DNA of 14,891 nt. Source: Candidatus Atribacter alterifermentans (GTDB lineage: Bacteria; Atribacterota; Atribacteria; Atribacterales; Atribacteraceae). The position numbers were made by a program, and so were the translations under genes. Numbering within the stretch: position 1 is the first letter of the stretch; each line of letters begins with the position of its first letter. The notes under the pieces were generated by a model, which saw nothing but the letters and a program-made list of their open reading frames with translations, was not told the DNA's origin and did no database searches. Location of the stretch: assembly GCA_012517635.1 (NCBI GenBank), contig JAAYUP010000151.1:1-14891 (forward strand), written 5' to 3'. Shown in pieces: positions 1-5,889 of this stretch.

Positions 1-45
1 CCCCTACAAAATATTTAAAATTTAGGGGCGCAATTTATTGCGCCC
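1..45. repeat. REP-like palindromic repeat at window edge
   Basis: Two interlocking inverted repeats are visible. CCCCTA (1-6) pairs with TAGGGG (23-28), and GGGCGCAAT (26-34) pairs perfectly with ATTGCGCCC (37-45) across a two-base centre. The GC-rich palindrome beginning with TAGGGGCG resembles REP-type extragenic palindromes of many bacterial genomes. The element is probably cut by the window edge. It codes for nothing and has no T-run on either side, so I do not call it a terminator. Confidence 0.5.
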
Positions 46-86
46 GATTCATGGAGTGACCTGCCATGGCATGTCGAATTCTTGGA

Positions 87-246
87 TTTTCATCTATCCT
101 GAAAATACCGTGAACCGCTACTCCCGTTATCACCTTCTTAAATTTTTTCCTCGCCCCTGGAGGGAGATGTGGAGGTGAGGGGGAAGGCATTTTCATCCTC
201 ATCTGGTGCTGCAAAGCAGCATGACCGTCTATCCTATAACAACCAG
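87..246. repeat. Composite interspersed repeat, copy 1
   Basis: This stretch shares its blocks, in the same order, with the spacer at 3030-3240. They are a CTATCCTGAAAATACCGTGA block (98-117), a GC-rich block beginning CCTCGCCCCT with GGTGAGGGGG downstream (about 149-182), and a TTTTCATCCTC-CTGGT hairpin block (191-236). In the hairpin, GCTGC AAA GCAGC forms the top and CTCAT/ATGA the base around an unpaired CTGGT. There is no open reading frame of note. The region lies downstream of lipA, and the bases between it and the lipA stop (247-310) contain no clear intrinsic terminator. Confidence 0.6.
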
Positions 247-310
247 CATATCCAAAGGTTTAATAGTAAATCCTTTTTGGCTAAATTTTCTCTTTCTCAA
301 GGGTGAATTT

Positions 311-1171
311 TTATAACAAAGCTTCTTCGTACATCTTCTTGGCATGATAGGAACTTCGAACAAGTGGACCCGATTCTACCCCGATAAACCCCATACTCAA
401 GGCAATTTGTTGGTATTTGAAAAATTGTTCAGGATGAACATATTCCACCACTGGATAATGCTTTTTTGAAGGAGCTAAATATTGTCCAATAGTGATAAAA
501 TCGCAACCAGATTCTCTCAAATCATGGAATGCATCTATTACTTCATCTTCTCTTTCTCCCAAACCAACCATTAAACCTGATTTAATTTTTACTGAAGGAA
601 GGAGTTTTTTCATTGTAGAGAGAATCCATAACGACCTATGGTAGTTTGCTTGAGGTCTTATGGTTGAATAGAGTCGAAAAACCGTCTCTAAGTTGTGATT
701 AAAAACCGAAGGTTGTGCATTTGAAATAATTTCTAAAGCTTTGAATTTCCCTTGAAAATCAGGTGTAAGAATTTCAATGAATGAACAAGAAGTAGTACGT
801 ATCTCTTTTATACTTTGTGCAAAAATCGATGCACCACCATCCTCAAGGTCATCGCGAGTCACTGAGGTAATAACAACATAATCAAGCTTTAGTCTTTTAA
901 CTGCTTCTGCTAATCGGTGAGGTTCATCTTTGTCAAGTGAACTTGGAGTTCCTTTTTGGATAGCACAAAAATGACAATTTCTAGTACATATATCGCCGAG
1001 AATCATAAATGTTGCTGTCCCTTGGTTAAAACAAGTTCCTTGATTTGGACATCTTGCGCTTTGACAGACAGTATGCAACTTTAAATCATCAAGAAGTTGA
1101 TTTACCATCTGATTGGTCTCACCATTCGGATAGCGAACTCGGATCCAGTCAGGATGTGAATTCTGAACCAT
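311..1171 (-). CDS. lipA: Lipoyl synthase (radical SAM)
   Basis: LipA inserts two sulfurs into octanoyl groups on lipoyl-carrier proteins (E2 subunits, GcvH) in the cytoplasm, using S-adenosylmethionine and two 4Fe-4S clusters. The auxiliary-cluster cysteines are C36, C41 and C47 (CxxxxCxxxxxC). The radical SAM motif CTRNCHFC gives C62, C66 and C69. The C-terminal RSSY motif (272-275) carries the serine that ligates the auxiliary cluster. At 286 residues it is near the usual 290-320, and it looks intact. The ATG at 1171 is preceded by GGAGG at 8 bases. It is transcribed divergently from the GatZ-like gene and stands alone: no lipB or lplA is visible, so the octanoyl donor enzyme must lie elsewhere. 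Family assignment is very secure. Confidence 0.96.
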   Translation of the reverse strand: MVQNSHPDWIRVRYPNGETNQMVNQLLDDLKLHTVCQSARCPNQGTCFNQGTATFMILGDICTRNCHFCAIQKGTPSSLDKDEPHRLAEAVKRLKLDYVVITSVTRDDLEDGGASIFAQSIKEIRTTSCSFIEILTPDFQGKFKALEIISNAQPSVFNHNLETVFRLYSTIRPQANYHRSLWILSTMKKLLPSVKIKSGLMVGLGEREDEVIDAFHDLRESGCDFITIGQYLAPSKKHYPVVEYVHPEQFFKYQQIALSMGFIGVESGPLVRSSYHAKKMYEEALL

Positions 1172-1474
1172 CGCCCCATCCTCCTCTCTTTCTTTATTTT
1201 ATCACCTATTTGGTAAGAGTTATGGAATCCAGATACTGCTAAGCAAATTAAAAAAATGAATAATCAGGTATTTCCCCTTCTCCAAGAAACTTGATACCTG
1301 CCCAATTTTTCTTCTTAAAAAAAGGATAATTTGGTGAAAGCATGAAATAGTTATGAGCTTATTTACCTTATAAATAAAATTGAATGATAAACTATTGACG
1401 AGTTAAAATGAATTGCTTTAAATAGGTTTTCATTTTTTTAAATTTATTTGTTTCATTTAGAAAGGGAGGATTTT
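1172..1474. other. Divergent lipA / GatZ-like intergenic region
   Basis: This 303-base AT-rich spacer must hold promoters for both flanking genes. The plus-strand promoter candidate at 1395-1423 is listed separately. A perfect 7-base inverted repeat, CAGGTAT (1265-1271) and ATACCTG (1294-1300), encloses the smaller hairpin CAAG-AAA-CTTG (1283-1293). On the minus strand a run of seven T lies about 8 bases after this structure, and on the plus strand a run of five T (1306-1310) follows it. It could be an operator, attenuator or small terminator, and the sequence does not decide. I see no convincing minus-strand promoter for lipA. Confidence 0.4.
1395..1423 (+). promoter_or_regulatory. Candidate sigma-70 promoter for the GatZ-like gene
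   Basis: TTGACG (1395-1400, five of six matches to TTGACA) is followed by a 17-base spacer and TTAAAT (1418-1423, four of six to TATAAT). Transcription would start near 1430 and give a leader of about 45 bases before the ATG at 1475. The spacing is ideal, but the -10 match is moderate in a very AT-rich region. Confidence 0.4.
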
Positions 1475-2773
1475 ATGTTGGAACGAAAATCAATCGACAA
1501 TAGTCAGATCCGTGAGCAAGCAAAAAAACTTGGAATACCTACCTGTGACCTATTGATGAAAAAAATGAAAGAATTAAGCAGTTTAGATAACATTCCGAGA
1601 ACACTATTTGCTGCTTGTCCTAATTCTGAATCTGTTATTAAAGCTGCTCTCAGATCAGCTCAAAGAGTGAATGCTCCTATAAAATTTGCCGCTACTCTCA
1701 ATCAAGTTGATTTAGACGGTGGATATACTGGAATGAATCAGTTTGAATTTATAAAATTGGTCAAACTCGAAGCAGAATCCATCCATTACAATGGACCGAT
1801 CATAATTGCTATCGATCATGGTGGTCCTTGGTTAAAAGACATTCAAAGTCAAGAAAATTGGCCTTTAAAAAAATGTATGGATTGGATAAAAAAATCATTC
1901 GAGGCTGCTATCGAAGCTGGGTATGACCTCATCCATGTGGATCCGACAGTAGATAAAACTCTTCCTTCTGGTTCTGTTATACCTATCGATTTAGTTATTA
2001 ACAGAACGGTAGAACTAATTGAACATTCTGAGGTTTTCCGTCGATGCCACCAATTTCCACCAATATCCTATGAAGTAGGAACCGAAGAGGTCCATGGGGG
2101 TTTAGCCGACTTGTCAGTTTTTGAAAATTTTCTCAAAGGCTTAAAGACTCAGCTTCATAATCGGGGTTTATCAGATGTATGGCCAATTTTTATTGTAGGA
2201 AAAGTCGGAACTGATCTTCATACTACAACTTTTGATCCTCAGGTAGCCCGAAAATTAGTTCAAGCAGCCGAAACATACGGATCGTTTATTAAAGGCCATT
2301 ATACTGATTATGTTGAAAATCCTATTGACTATCCTCTATCTGGCATGGGTGGCGCTAATGTTGGCCCAGAGTTTACTGAAGAAGAATATAATTCTCTCTT
2401 CGAATGTGAAAAGATTGAAATTCTTTTAGATAAACAAGGAGCTATTGCCAAATTATCTAAATTGATGGAAAACTTGGAGAAAGCAGTCTATCAAAGTGGC
2501 CGTTGGAAAAAATGGCTATTAAAAGAAGAAAAGGGGACTGATTTTTTTTCTCTTTCTCCTGAAAGGAGGGCTTGGCTAACTAAAACTGGATGCCGTTATA
2601 TTTGGTCATCCCCAGAAGTTATAAAATCTCGTTTCTATCTGTATCAAAATTTAATAAAAAACGGTTACCAAGCAGAAACCATGGTTCTTTCATCCATAGA
2701 AAAGAGCATGGAAAAATATTTCCATGCTTTCCACTTAATTGATTTAAACCAAAAAATTCAAAAAGTGCTTTAA
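1475..2773 (+). CDS. GatZ/KbaZ-like tagatose-bisphosphate aldolase accessory subunit
   Basis: This 432-residue protein matches the GatZ/KbaZ family, TIM-barrel proteins that in enteric bacteria stabilise the catalytic class II D-tagatose-1,6-bisphosphate aldolase subunit GatY/KbaY. Family landmarks, in order: NQVDLDGGYTGM near residue 75, the strand ending in IDHGGPW near 108, AGYDLIHVDPTVD near 148, SYEVGTEEVHGGLADLS near 200, and GHYTDYVEN followed by GGANVGPEFT near 275-305. A C-terminal helical part contains a RYIWSSPEV segment. The ATG at 1475 is chosen over an in-frame TTG at 1448 because AAAGGGAGGA sits 4 bases upstream of the ATG. No GatY/KbaY gene is in the window, so the partner is unknown. 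The PfkB-type kinase on the opposite strand (3390-4331) is a plausible pathway neighbour. The family call is firm. The tagatose substrate is not established, since this copy is diverged from the enteric proteins as I remember them. Confidence 0.82.
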   Translation: MLERKSIDNSQIREQAKKLGIPTCDLLMKKMKELSSLDNIPRTLFAACPNSESVIKAALRSAQRVNAPIKFAATLNQVDLDGGYTGMNQFEFIKLVKLEAESIHYNGPIIIAIDHGGPWLKDIQSQENWPLKKCMDWIKKSFEAAIEAGYDLIHVDPTVDKTLPSGSVIPIDLVINRTVELIEHSEVFRRCHQFPPISYEVGTEEVHGGLADLSVFENFLKGLKTQLHNRGLSDVWPIFIVGKVGTDLHTTTFDPQVARKLVQAAETYGSFIKGHYTDYVENPIDYPLSGMGGANVGPEFTEEEYNSLFECEKIEILLDKQGAIAKLSKLMENLEKAVYQSGRWKKWLLKEEKGTDFFSLSPERRAWLTKTGCRYIWSSPEVIKSRFYLYQNLIKNGYQAETMVLSSIEKSMEKYFHAFHLIDLNQKIQKVL

Positions 2774-2787
2774 ACATGGCTAAAAAC

Positions 2788-2830
2788 ATTTATGGGGGGG
2801 CCAACTTTGGTTTCGGCCCCCCCATAAATG
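2788..2830 (-). terminator. Strong hairpin, reads best as minus-strand terminator
   Basis: CATTTATGGGGGGGCC (2788-2803) pairs with GGCCCCCCATAAATG (2816-2830), giving a 15-bp stem with one bulged G and a 12-base loop. On the plus strand, where it follows the GatZ-like stop by 14 bases, the stem is followed by CAAGGAGG, with no T-run. On the minus strand it is followed at once by TTTTT (2787-2783). It therefore looks like an intrinsic terminator for leftward transcripts from the kinase operon, though the hairpin may also protect or end the GatZ-like mRNA. Confidence 0.6.
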
Positions 2831-2910
2831 CAAGGAGGGGAAAGATTCTTAATATTTTTATAAGTTACCTTCAAACTGTTGCATTAATTTTTTTAAAATC
2901 TTTCTATACT

Positions 2911-3045
2911 ATCATGTAAACTACAACAGGATAGCAGCCTACGGCGTAAGATGAAAAAAATTGTAAAAGACAAAAACTGAGAGGATAGACCATTTCAGTT
3001 TTTATCCTCATCTGGTGCTGCGAAAGCAGCATGAGGGTCTATCCT
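2911..3045 (+). repeat. Interspersed repeat, copy A (inverted partner at 5685-5812)
   Basis: Bases 2915-2992 (78 bases) are identical to the reverse complement of 5735-5812. The similarity continues beyond the core as TATCCTCATCTGGTGCTGC, the GCAGC stem and ATGAGGGTCTAT, with a few substitutions and one insertion (GCGAAAGC here, GCAAAGC in copy B). Near its left end CTATCATGT and ACAGGATAG form a nearly perfect inverted repeat. It contains no open reading frame and no transposase, so it is best described as a non-autonomous, MITE- or REP-like interspersed element. Confidence 0.75.
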
Positions 3046-3051
3046 GAAAAT

Positions 3052-3084
3052 ACCGTGAACCGTGAAGTGTGAACCGTGAACCGT
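3052..3084. repeat. Heptamer tandem repeat ACCGTGA, about 4.7 units
   Basis: Units are ACCGTGA (52-58), ACCGTGA (59-65), AGTGTGA (66-72), ACCGTGA (73-79) and ACCGT (80-84), counting within 3000. The corresponding place in repeat copy 1 (109-119) has only about one and a half units, so unit number differs between copies of the composite repeat. Confidence 0.7.
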
Positions 3085-3101
3085 TTAAAAACCACCCTCA
3101 T

Positions 3102-3188
3102 CCTCACCTTCTCCCATCAAGGAAAAGGAACAACACATTCTTTTATTCTTTTCCCCTCGCCCCTCCGTGGGAGAGAATCAAGGTGAGG
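3102..3188. repeat. Imperfect GC-rich inverted repeat
   Basis: CCTCACCTT plus CTCCCA (3102-3116) pairs with TGGGAG (3168-3173) and AAGGTGAGG (3180-3188), with a 6-base internal loop and a large apical loop. Related blocks are found at about 149-182 (CCTCGCCCCT ... GGTGAGGGGG) and, more degenerate, at 9439-9500. This is a second element type in the composite repeats. Confidence 0.5.
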
Positions 3189-3302
3189 GGGGATAACTCT
3201 TTTCATCCTCAACTGGTACCATAAAAGGAACACGAGTACCTATCTTATTTCATATTATAAAGTATCTCATTTTTTCTAAATGAATATATTATACAAAACC
3301 CT

Positions 3303-3334
3303 AAAAAGTTTCATTTTGAAAAAGAAAACTTTTT
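3303..3334 (-). terminator. AT-rich stem-loop after the kinase gene
   Basis: AAAAAGTTT (3303-3311) pairs perfectly with AAACTTTTT (3326-3334) around a 14-base loop, 56 bases beyond the kinase stop codon. In the leftward direction the stem ends in a run of five T and is followed by AGGGTTTTG. It may be a weak or bidirectional terminator. The stem is AT-rich, so the call is tentative, and the stronger hairpin at 2788-2830 may be the actual stop. Confidence 0.3.
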
Positions 3335-3389
3335 GAATCCCTTGCTTATTCATTTTCACAAATCTCATTCAAAACTTCCATACCGTTTC

Positions 3390-4331
3390 TTAAAAAATAT
3401 CTCCCGCTTCAACTTTCACTTCTGGTAAAAGAAGTTGGATATCATTCCAAGTTATCACTGCTGCATCCCAGGTCTGAGCGTTGGCAGCTCCTGCAGCAAT
3501 ACCCAATTGCAAGCATTCATTCCATTTTTTCCCTTTCACAAGACCAAAAATGAATGCCGCTAAAAAAGAGTCTCCAGACCCAACTGGATTAATCGAGGTT
3601 ACTTTTGGAGAATAACCTGACCAAGATACATTTTCTCCTCGAAACCAAGCCCCCTTTTCTCCCAAGGTAAGAACACAATAATCAATTCCCTTGCTATTGA
3701 GAAATCCATAAAATTTGTGTAAATCATCTCCAGAGTAAATTTTTTTTCCCCAGGTCTCTTCAGCTTCTTCGCGGTTCATTTTCACCATCCAAGGCTGGGC
3801 TTTTAAGGCTCCAATCAACGGTACCCCGCGGCTGTCGATGATGGTTTTTATCCCATTTTTTTTTGCAATCTGAATCATTCGATAATAAATGGAATTCGCA
3901 CTTTGATCAGAAACACTCCCACACAAAACAATCAACTCCACTGACGGGACAATCTTTTCAAATGTCAATACTATTTGATCCATTTCTTGAGTGGAGATAA
4001 CCGGTCCTGGCTCAAAATAAGCAACTTGTTGCCAATTACGATCCACAATAGTCGTAACAACTCGGGTTCGTTGTGAAATCCAAGCAGGATAAACCGAGAC
4101 TCCTTCTAATTCCATTAAGCTTTTTACTCTTTGCCCAGTATATCCCCCCAAAAGAACGAAGTGGCCAACTTCGATGCCAAGCCGATGCAACACTCGACTT
4201 ACGTTTGAACCTTTCCCACCAGCAATTTCTTTAACTTTTTCCACCAGAATTTTTGGTTGTGGATGAATGCTCTCAACAAAAAGAGTTTTATCAATGCATG
4301 GGTTGGGAGTTACAACCAATATCATGCCCAT
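3390..4331 (-). CDS. PfkB-family sugar(-phosphate) kinase, FruK/LacC-like
   Basis: This 313-residue ribokinase/PfkB-fold kinase looks most like the 1-phosphofructokinase / tagatose-6-phosphate kinase branch. Evidence is the N-terminal TPNPCIDKT (8-16), the GGKGSNVSRVL substrate-binding signature (38-48), KMNREE (184-189), TLGEKGAW (222-229) and the C-terminal NPVGSGDSFLAAF (248-260), with D254 the expected catalytic base. Length is normal for the family. It overlaps the upstream PHP gene: the stop of that gene and an in-frame ATG here form ATGA (4325-4322), a typical coupling signal, while a second ATG lies 6 bases earlier (4331) at better distance (12 bases) from GAGGA. The true first residue is therefore one of two methionines. 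Substrate is unresolved between fructose-1-P, tagatose-6-P and other phosphosugars. A GatZ-like gene 600 bases away favours a ketohexose-phosphate role, but that is inference. Confidence 0.85.
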   Translation of the reverse strand: MGMILVVTPNPCIDKTLFVESIHPQPKILVEKVKEIAGGKGSNVSRVLHRLGIEVGHFVLLGGYTGQRVKSLMELEGVSVYPAWISQRTRVVTTIVDRNWQQVAYFEPGPVISTQEMDQIVLTFEKIVPSVELIVLCGSVSDQSANSIYYRMIQIAKKNGIKTIIDSRGVPLIGALKAQPWMVKMNREEAEETWGKKIYSGDDLHKFYGFLNSKGIDYCVLTLGEKGAWFRGENVSWSGYSPKVTSINPVGSGDSFLAAFIFGLVKGKKWNECLQLGIAAGAANAQTWDAAVITWNDIQLLLPEVKVEAGDIF

Positions 4332-5662
4332 CGTTTTTTCAGTTCCTCGGTTGAAAGTGAACCTATTAGCTTGAATTGATCTCTATCGGCGGGAACAGTT
4401 TGACCAACTTGATAGTAGAATCGGTTTTTTGTTTTCCGATCTTGAAAAGTCTTTTTTGCCCATTCACTGGTATATCCACGCTGTGAAGATTTTTCCATAA
4501 TAATGTGACCACAAAGTATCCAGGCACTCCTTAAGAAATATGGCGTCACTGGAGTTAGTGCTGGAGATTCGAATTCATCTACAAATTTTTGTCCAAATTT
4601 ATTCAGTTCTGTCCCAACAAAAATGGGAAATTCTCTCCGTTTTGCTTCTTCAACAATTTCATAGAGCTTGGCAAGCTTTAAGCGGCTTTCTTCTTGATCG
4701 GGGAGGTCCCAATTTCGATCAGGAACGATAAATAAAGTTTCAATCCCTTTTGCTTCACAGAAATCCAGCAATTCTTTTGGATCTTTTTCTCCACTTCGAG
4801 TCCCATCAAGCCAAGAAAATGATGGAATCGCTCCCAAATCTACTATCATATCAGTGACCTGTTCAAGAGTTGGGAAATCACCCACATCTGGTTTAACATA
4901 TCCAACCCCTCCGTGTTTCATTAATTTAGATCGAATATAATCATAAAAATCAGGTTTATGATTTAAGAAATTCTCAACTTTCTCTATTGAAATCTCTAAT
5001 TTCTCTGACCAGAACTTCCTTTGTTCCTTTTGGTCGGAAAATATCTGATCAGCCTTTATAACAAAAGCCATAATCAAATGCCGTTCGGTAGGATTTCCTG
5101 AAGGTGTTAACGGGAGAACATCTTTTTCTAGATCAATCGTAACTTTTTGTAAGTATGAGTTCACCTTTTCTAAAACGTTTCTGTTTCTTTTTTGGGCAAT
5201 TTCTTTTAAATATCTCAAGGTTTGACCCGCTTTCGTCTCTAATTCAGGAAGCCGGGTAAAACCATTTCCCATAAAATAAGCTACTCCGGGTTCTTTCGGA
5301 GAACTGAGTTCTCGATCATGAAATTCGGGTAAATACACTCGAGTTTCAATACCACTCGATACCGGCAAGTTTATTTCAAATCCACCCCAAAAGAATTCTT
5401 CCATTGCGTCCAAAACATCAAAATCAACGCTGCCAGCCATGGCTAATCCTTCTTTTCGAGCTCGCCAGATAATATGCAAAGGAGAATAACCATAAGCGTT
5501 AAAAGAAAAAAAAGTATGAAAATGGAGATTTACCTTGGGGGAAGGGTTGGGTAACGAAATTTTTTTCTGATCAACCAGGGTTTTTAATTTTAAAAATGCT
5601 CTTTTTCTATCCGAAACATTAAATTTATCCAGTTCACTTTCTATTTTTTCAACTGAATTCAC
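4322..5662 (-). CDS. PHP-domain putative metal-dependent phosphoesterase
   Basis: This 446-residue protein opens its conserved part with NLHFHTFFSFN (45-55), whose H47-x-H49 is the first metal-binding motif of the PHP superfamily (polymerase/histidinol phosphatase-like). It is followed by SVDFDVLD (78-85) with D80 and D82, then GIETRVY (104-110) with E106 as a further probable ligand. Later candidates are H195 (TERHL), E352 (GTELN) and H386 (CGHIIM). The stretch from about 115 to 260 looks like a large helical insertion in the PHP barrel. No signal peptide or membrane segment is visible, so it is probably cytoplasmic. The start is GTG at 5662, with AAGGAGGA 8 bases upstream. It is co-transcribed with, and overlaps by a few bases, the kinase gene downstream. 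The specific substrate is unknown. The context suggests a phosphorylated sugar, but I cannot name one. Confidence 0.72.
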   Translation of the reverse strand: MNSVEKIESELDKFNVSDRKRAFLKLKTLVDQKKISLPNPSPKVNLHFHTFFSFNAYGYSPLHIIWRARKEGLAMAGSVDFDVLDAMEEFFWGGFEINLPVSSGIETRVYLPEFHDRELSSPKEPGVAYFMGNGFTRLPELETKAGQTLRYLKEIAQKRNRNVLEKVNSYLQKVTIDLEKDVLPLTPSGNPTERHLIMAFVIKADQIFSDQKEQRKFWSEKLEISIEKVENFLNHKPDFYDYIRSKLMKHGGVGYVKPDVGDFPTLEQVTDMIVDLGAIPSFSWLDGTRSGEKDPKELLDFCEAKGIETLFIVPDRNWDLPDQEESRLKLAKLYEIVEEAKRREFPIFVGTELNKFGQKFVDEFESPALTPVTPYFLRSAWILCGHIIMEKSSQRGYTSEWAKKTFQDRKTKNRFYYQVGQTVPADRDQFKLIGSLSTEELKKRWA

Positions 5663-5684
5663 TTTTCTATTCCTCCTTTTTCAG

Positions 5685-5812
5685 AATAGACCCTCATGCT
5701 GCTTTGCAGCACCAGATGAGGATGAAAACTTAAGTGGTCTATCCTCTCAGTTTTTGTCTTTTACAATTTTTTTCATCTTACGCCGTAGGCTGCTATCCTG
5801 TTGTAGTTTACA
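5685..5812 (-). repeat. Interspersed repeat, copy B (inverted relative to copy A)
   Basis: Positions 5735-5812 are the exact reverse complement of 2915-2992. Positions 5687-5728 contain the hairpin block (GCTGC TTT GCAGC within CTCATG ... AGATGAG) matching copy A and copy 1. At its right end CTATCCTGT (5793-5801) and ACAGGATAG (5810-5818) form a perfect 9-base inverted repeat. The element begins only about 7 bases upstream of the PHP gene's ribosome binding site, so it either lies in that gene's 5' leader or displaces its promoter. I see no convincing promoter in it. Confidence 0.75.
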
Positions 5813-5831
5813 GGATAGACCCTCATGCTGC
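5811..5831 (-). repeat. Truncated second hairpin-block copy
   Basis: CAGGATAGACCCTCATGCTGC repeats the end of the hairpin block seen at 5687-5701 (ATAGACCCTCATGCTGC) but stops before the second half of the stem. It abuts copy B, so the element looks like a nested or partly duplicated insertion. The rest of the gap to the PAP2 gene (5832-5889) is unremarkable apart from a weak ATTCC/GGAAT inverted repeat. Confidence 0.5.
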
Positions 5832-5889
5832 ATTCCTAACGCCCAATGGGAATAAAAACCCTTTCACTATTATTCAAATGAATTCTTTT

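Larger units (their letters stand above)
2774..3389. other. Repeat-rich convergent spacer
   Basis: This spacer of about 616 bases separates convergent genes and has no credible coding region. In order it holds a GC-rich hairpin (2788-2830), a long interspersed repeat (2911-3045), a 7-base tandem repeat (3052-3084), an imperfect GC-rich inverted repeat (3102-3188), a degenerate copy of the hairpin block (about 3203-3240) and an AT-rich tail with a 9-bp stem-loop (3303-3334). Each is listed separately except the degenerate copy, which reads TTTTCATCCTCAACTGGTAC and has lost the GCTGC/GCAGC stem. Confidence 0.6.

Noticed and set aside
1045..1242. Plus-strand reading frame overlapping the start of lipA
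   Set aside because: It lies mostly antisense to conserved lipA codons (the cluster-binding cysteines) and has no ribosome binding site.
3052..3188. CRISPR array
   Set aside because: The repeats are a 7-base tandem without spacers and a single inverted repeat. There is no regular repeat-spacer periodicity and no cas gene.
2911..5831. A composite transposon carrying the PHP-kinase pair
   Set aside because: The flanking elements are inverted and identical in their core, but no transposase or integrase gene and no target-site duplication is visible. I report the geometry only.
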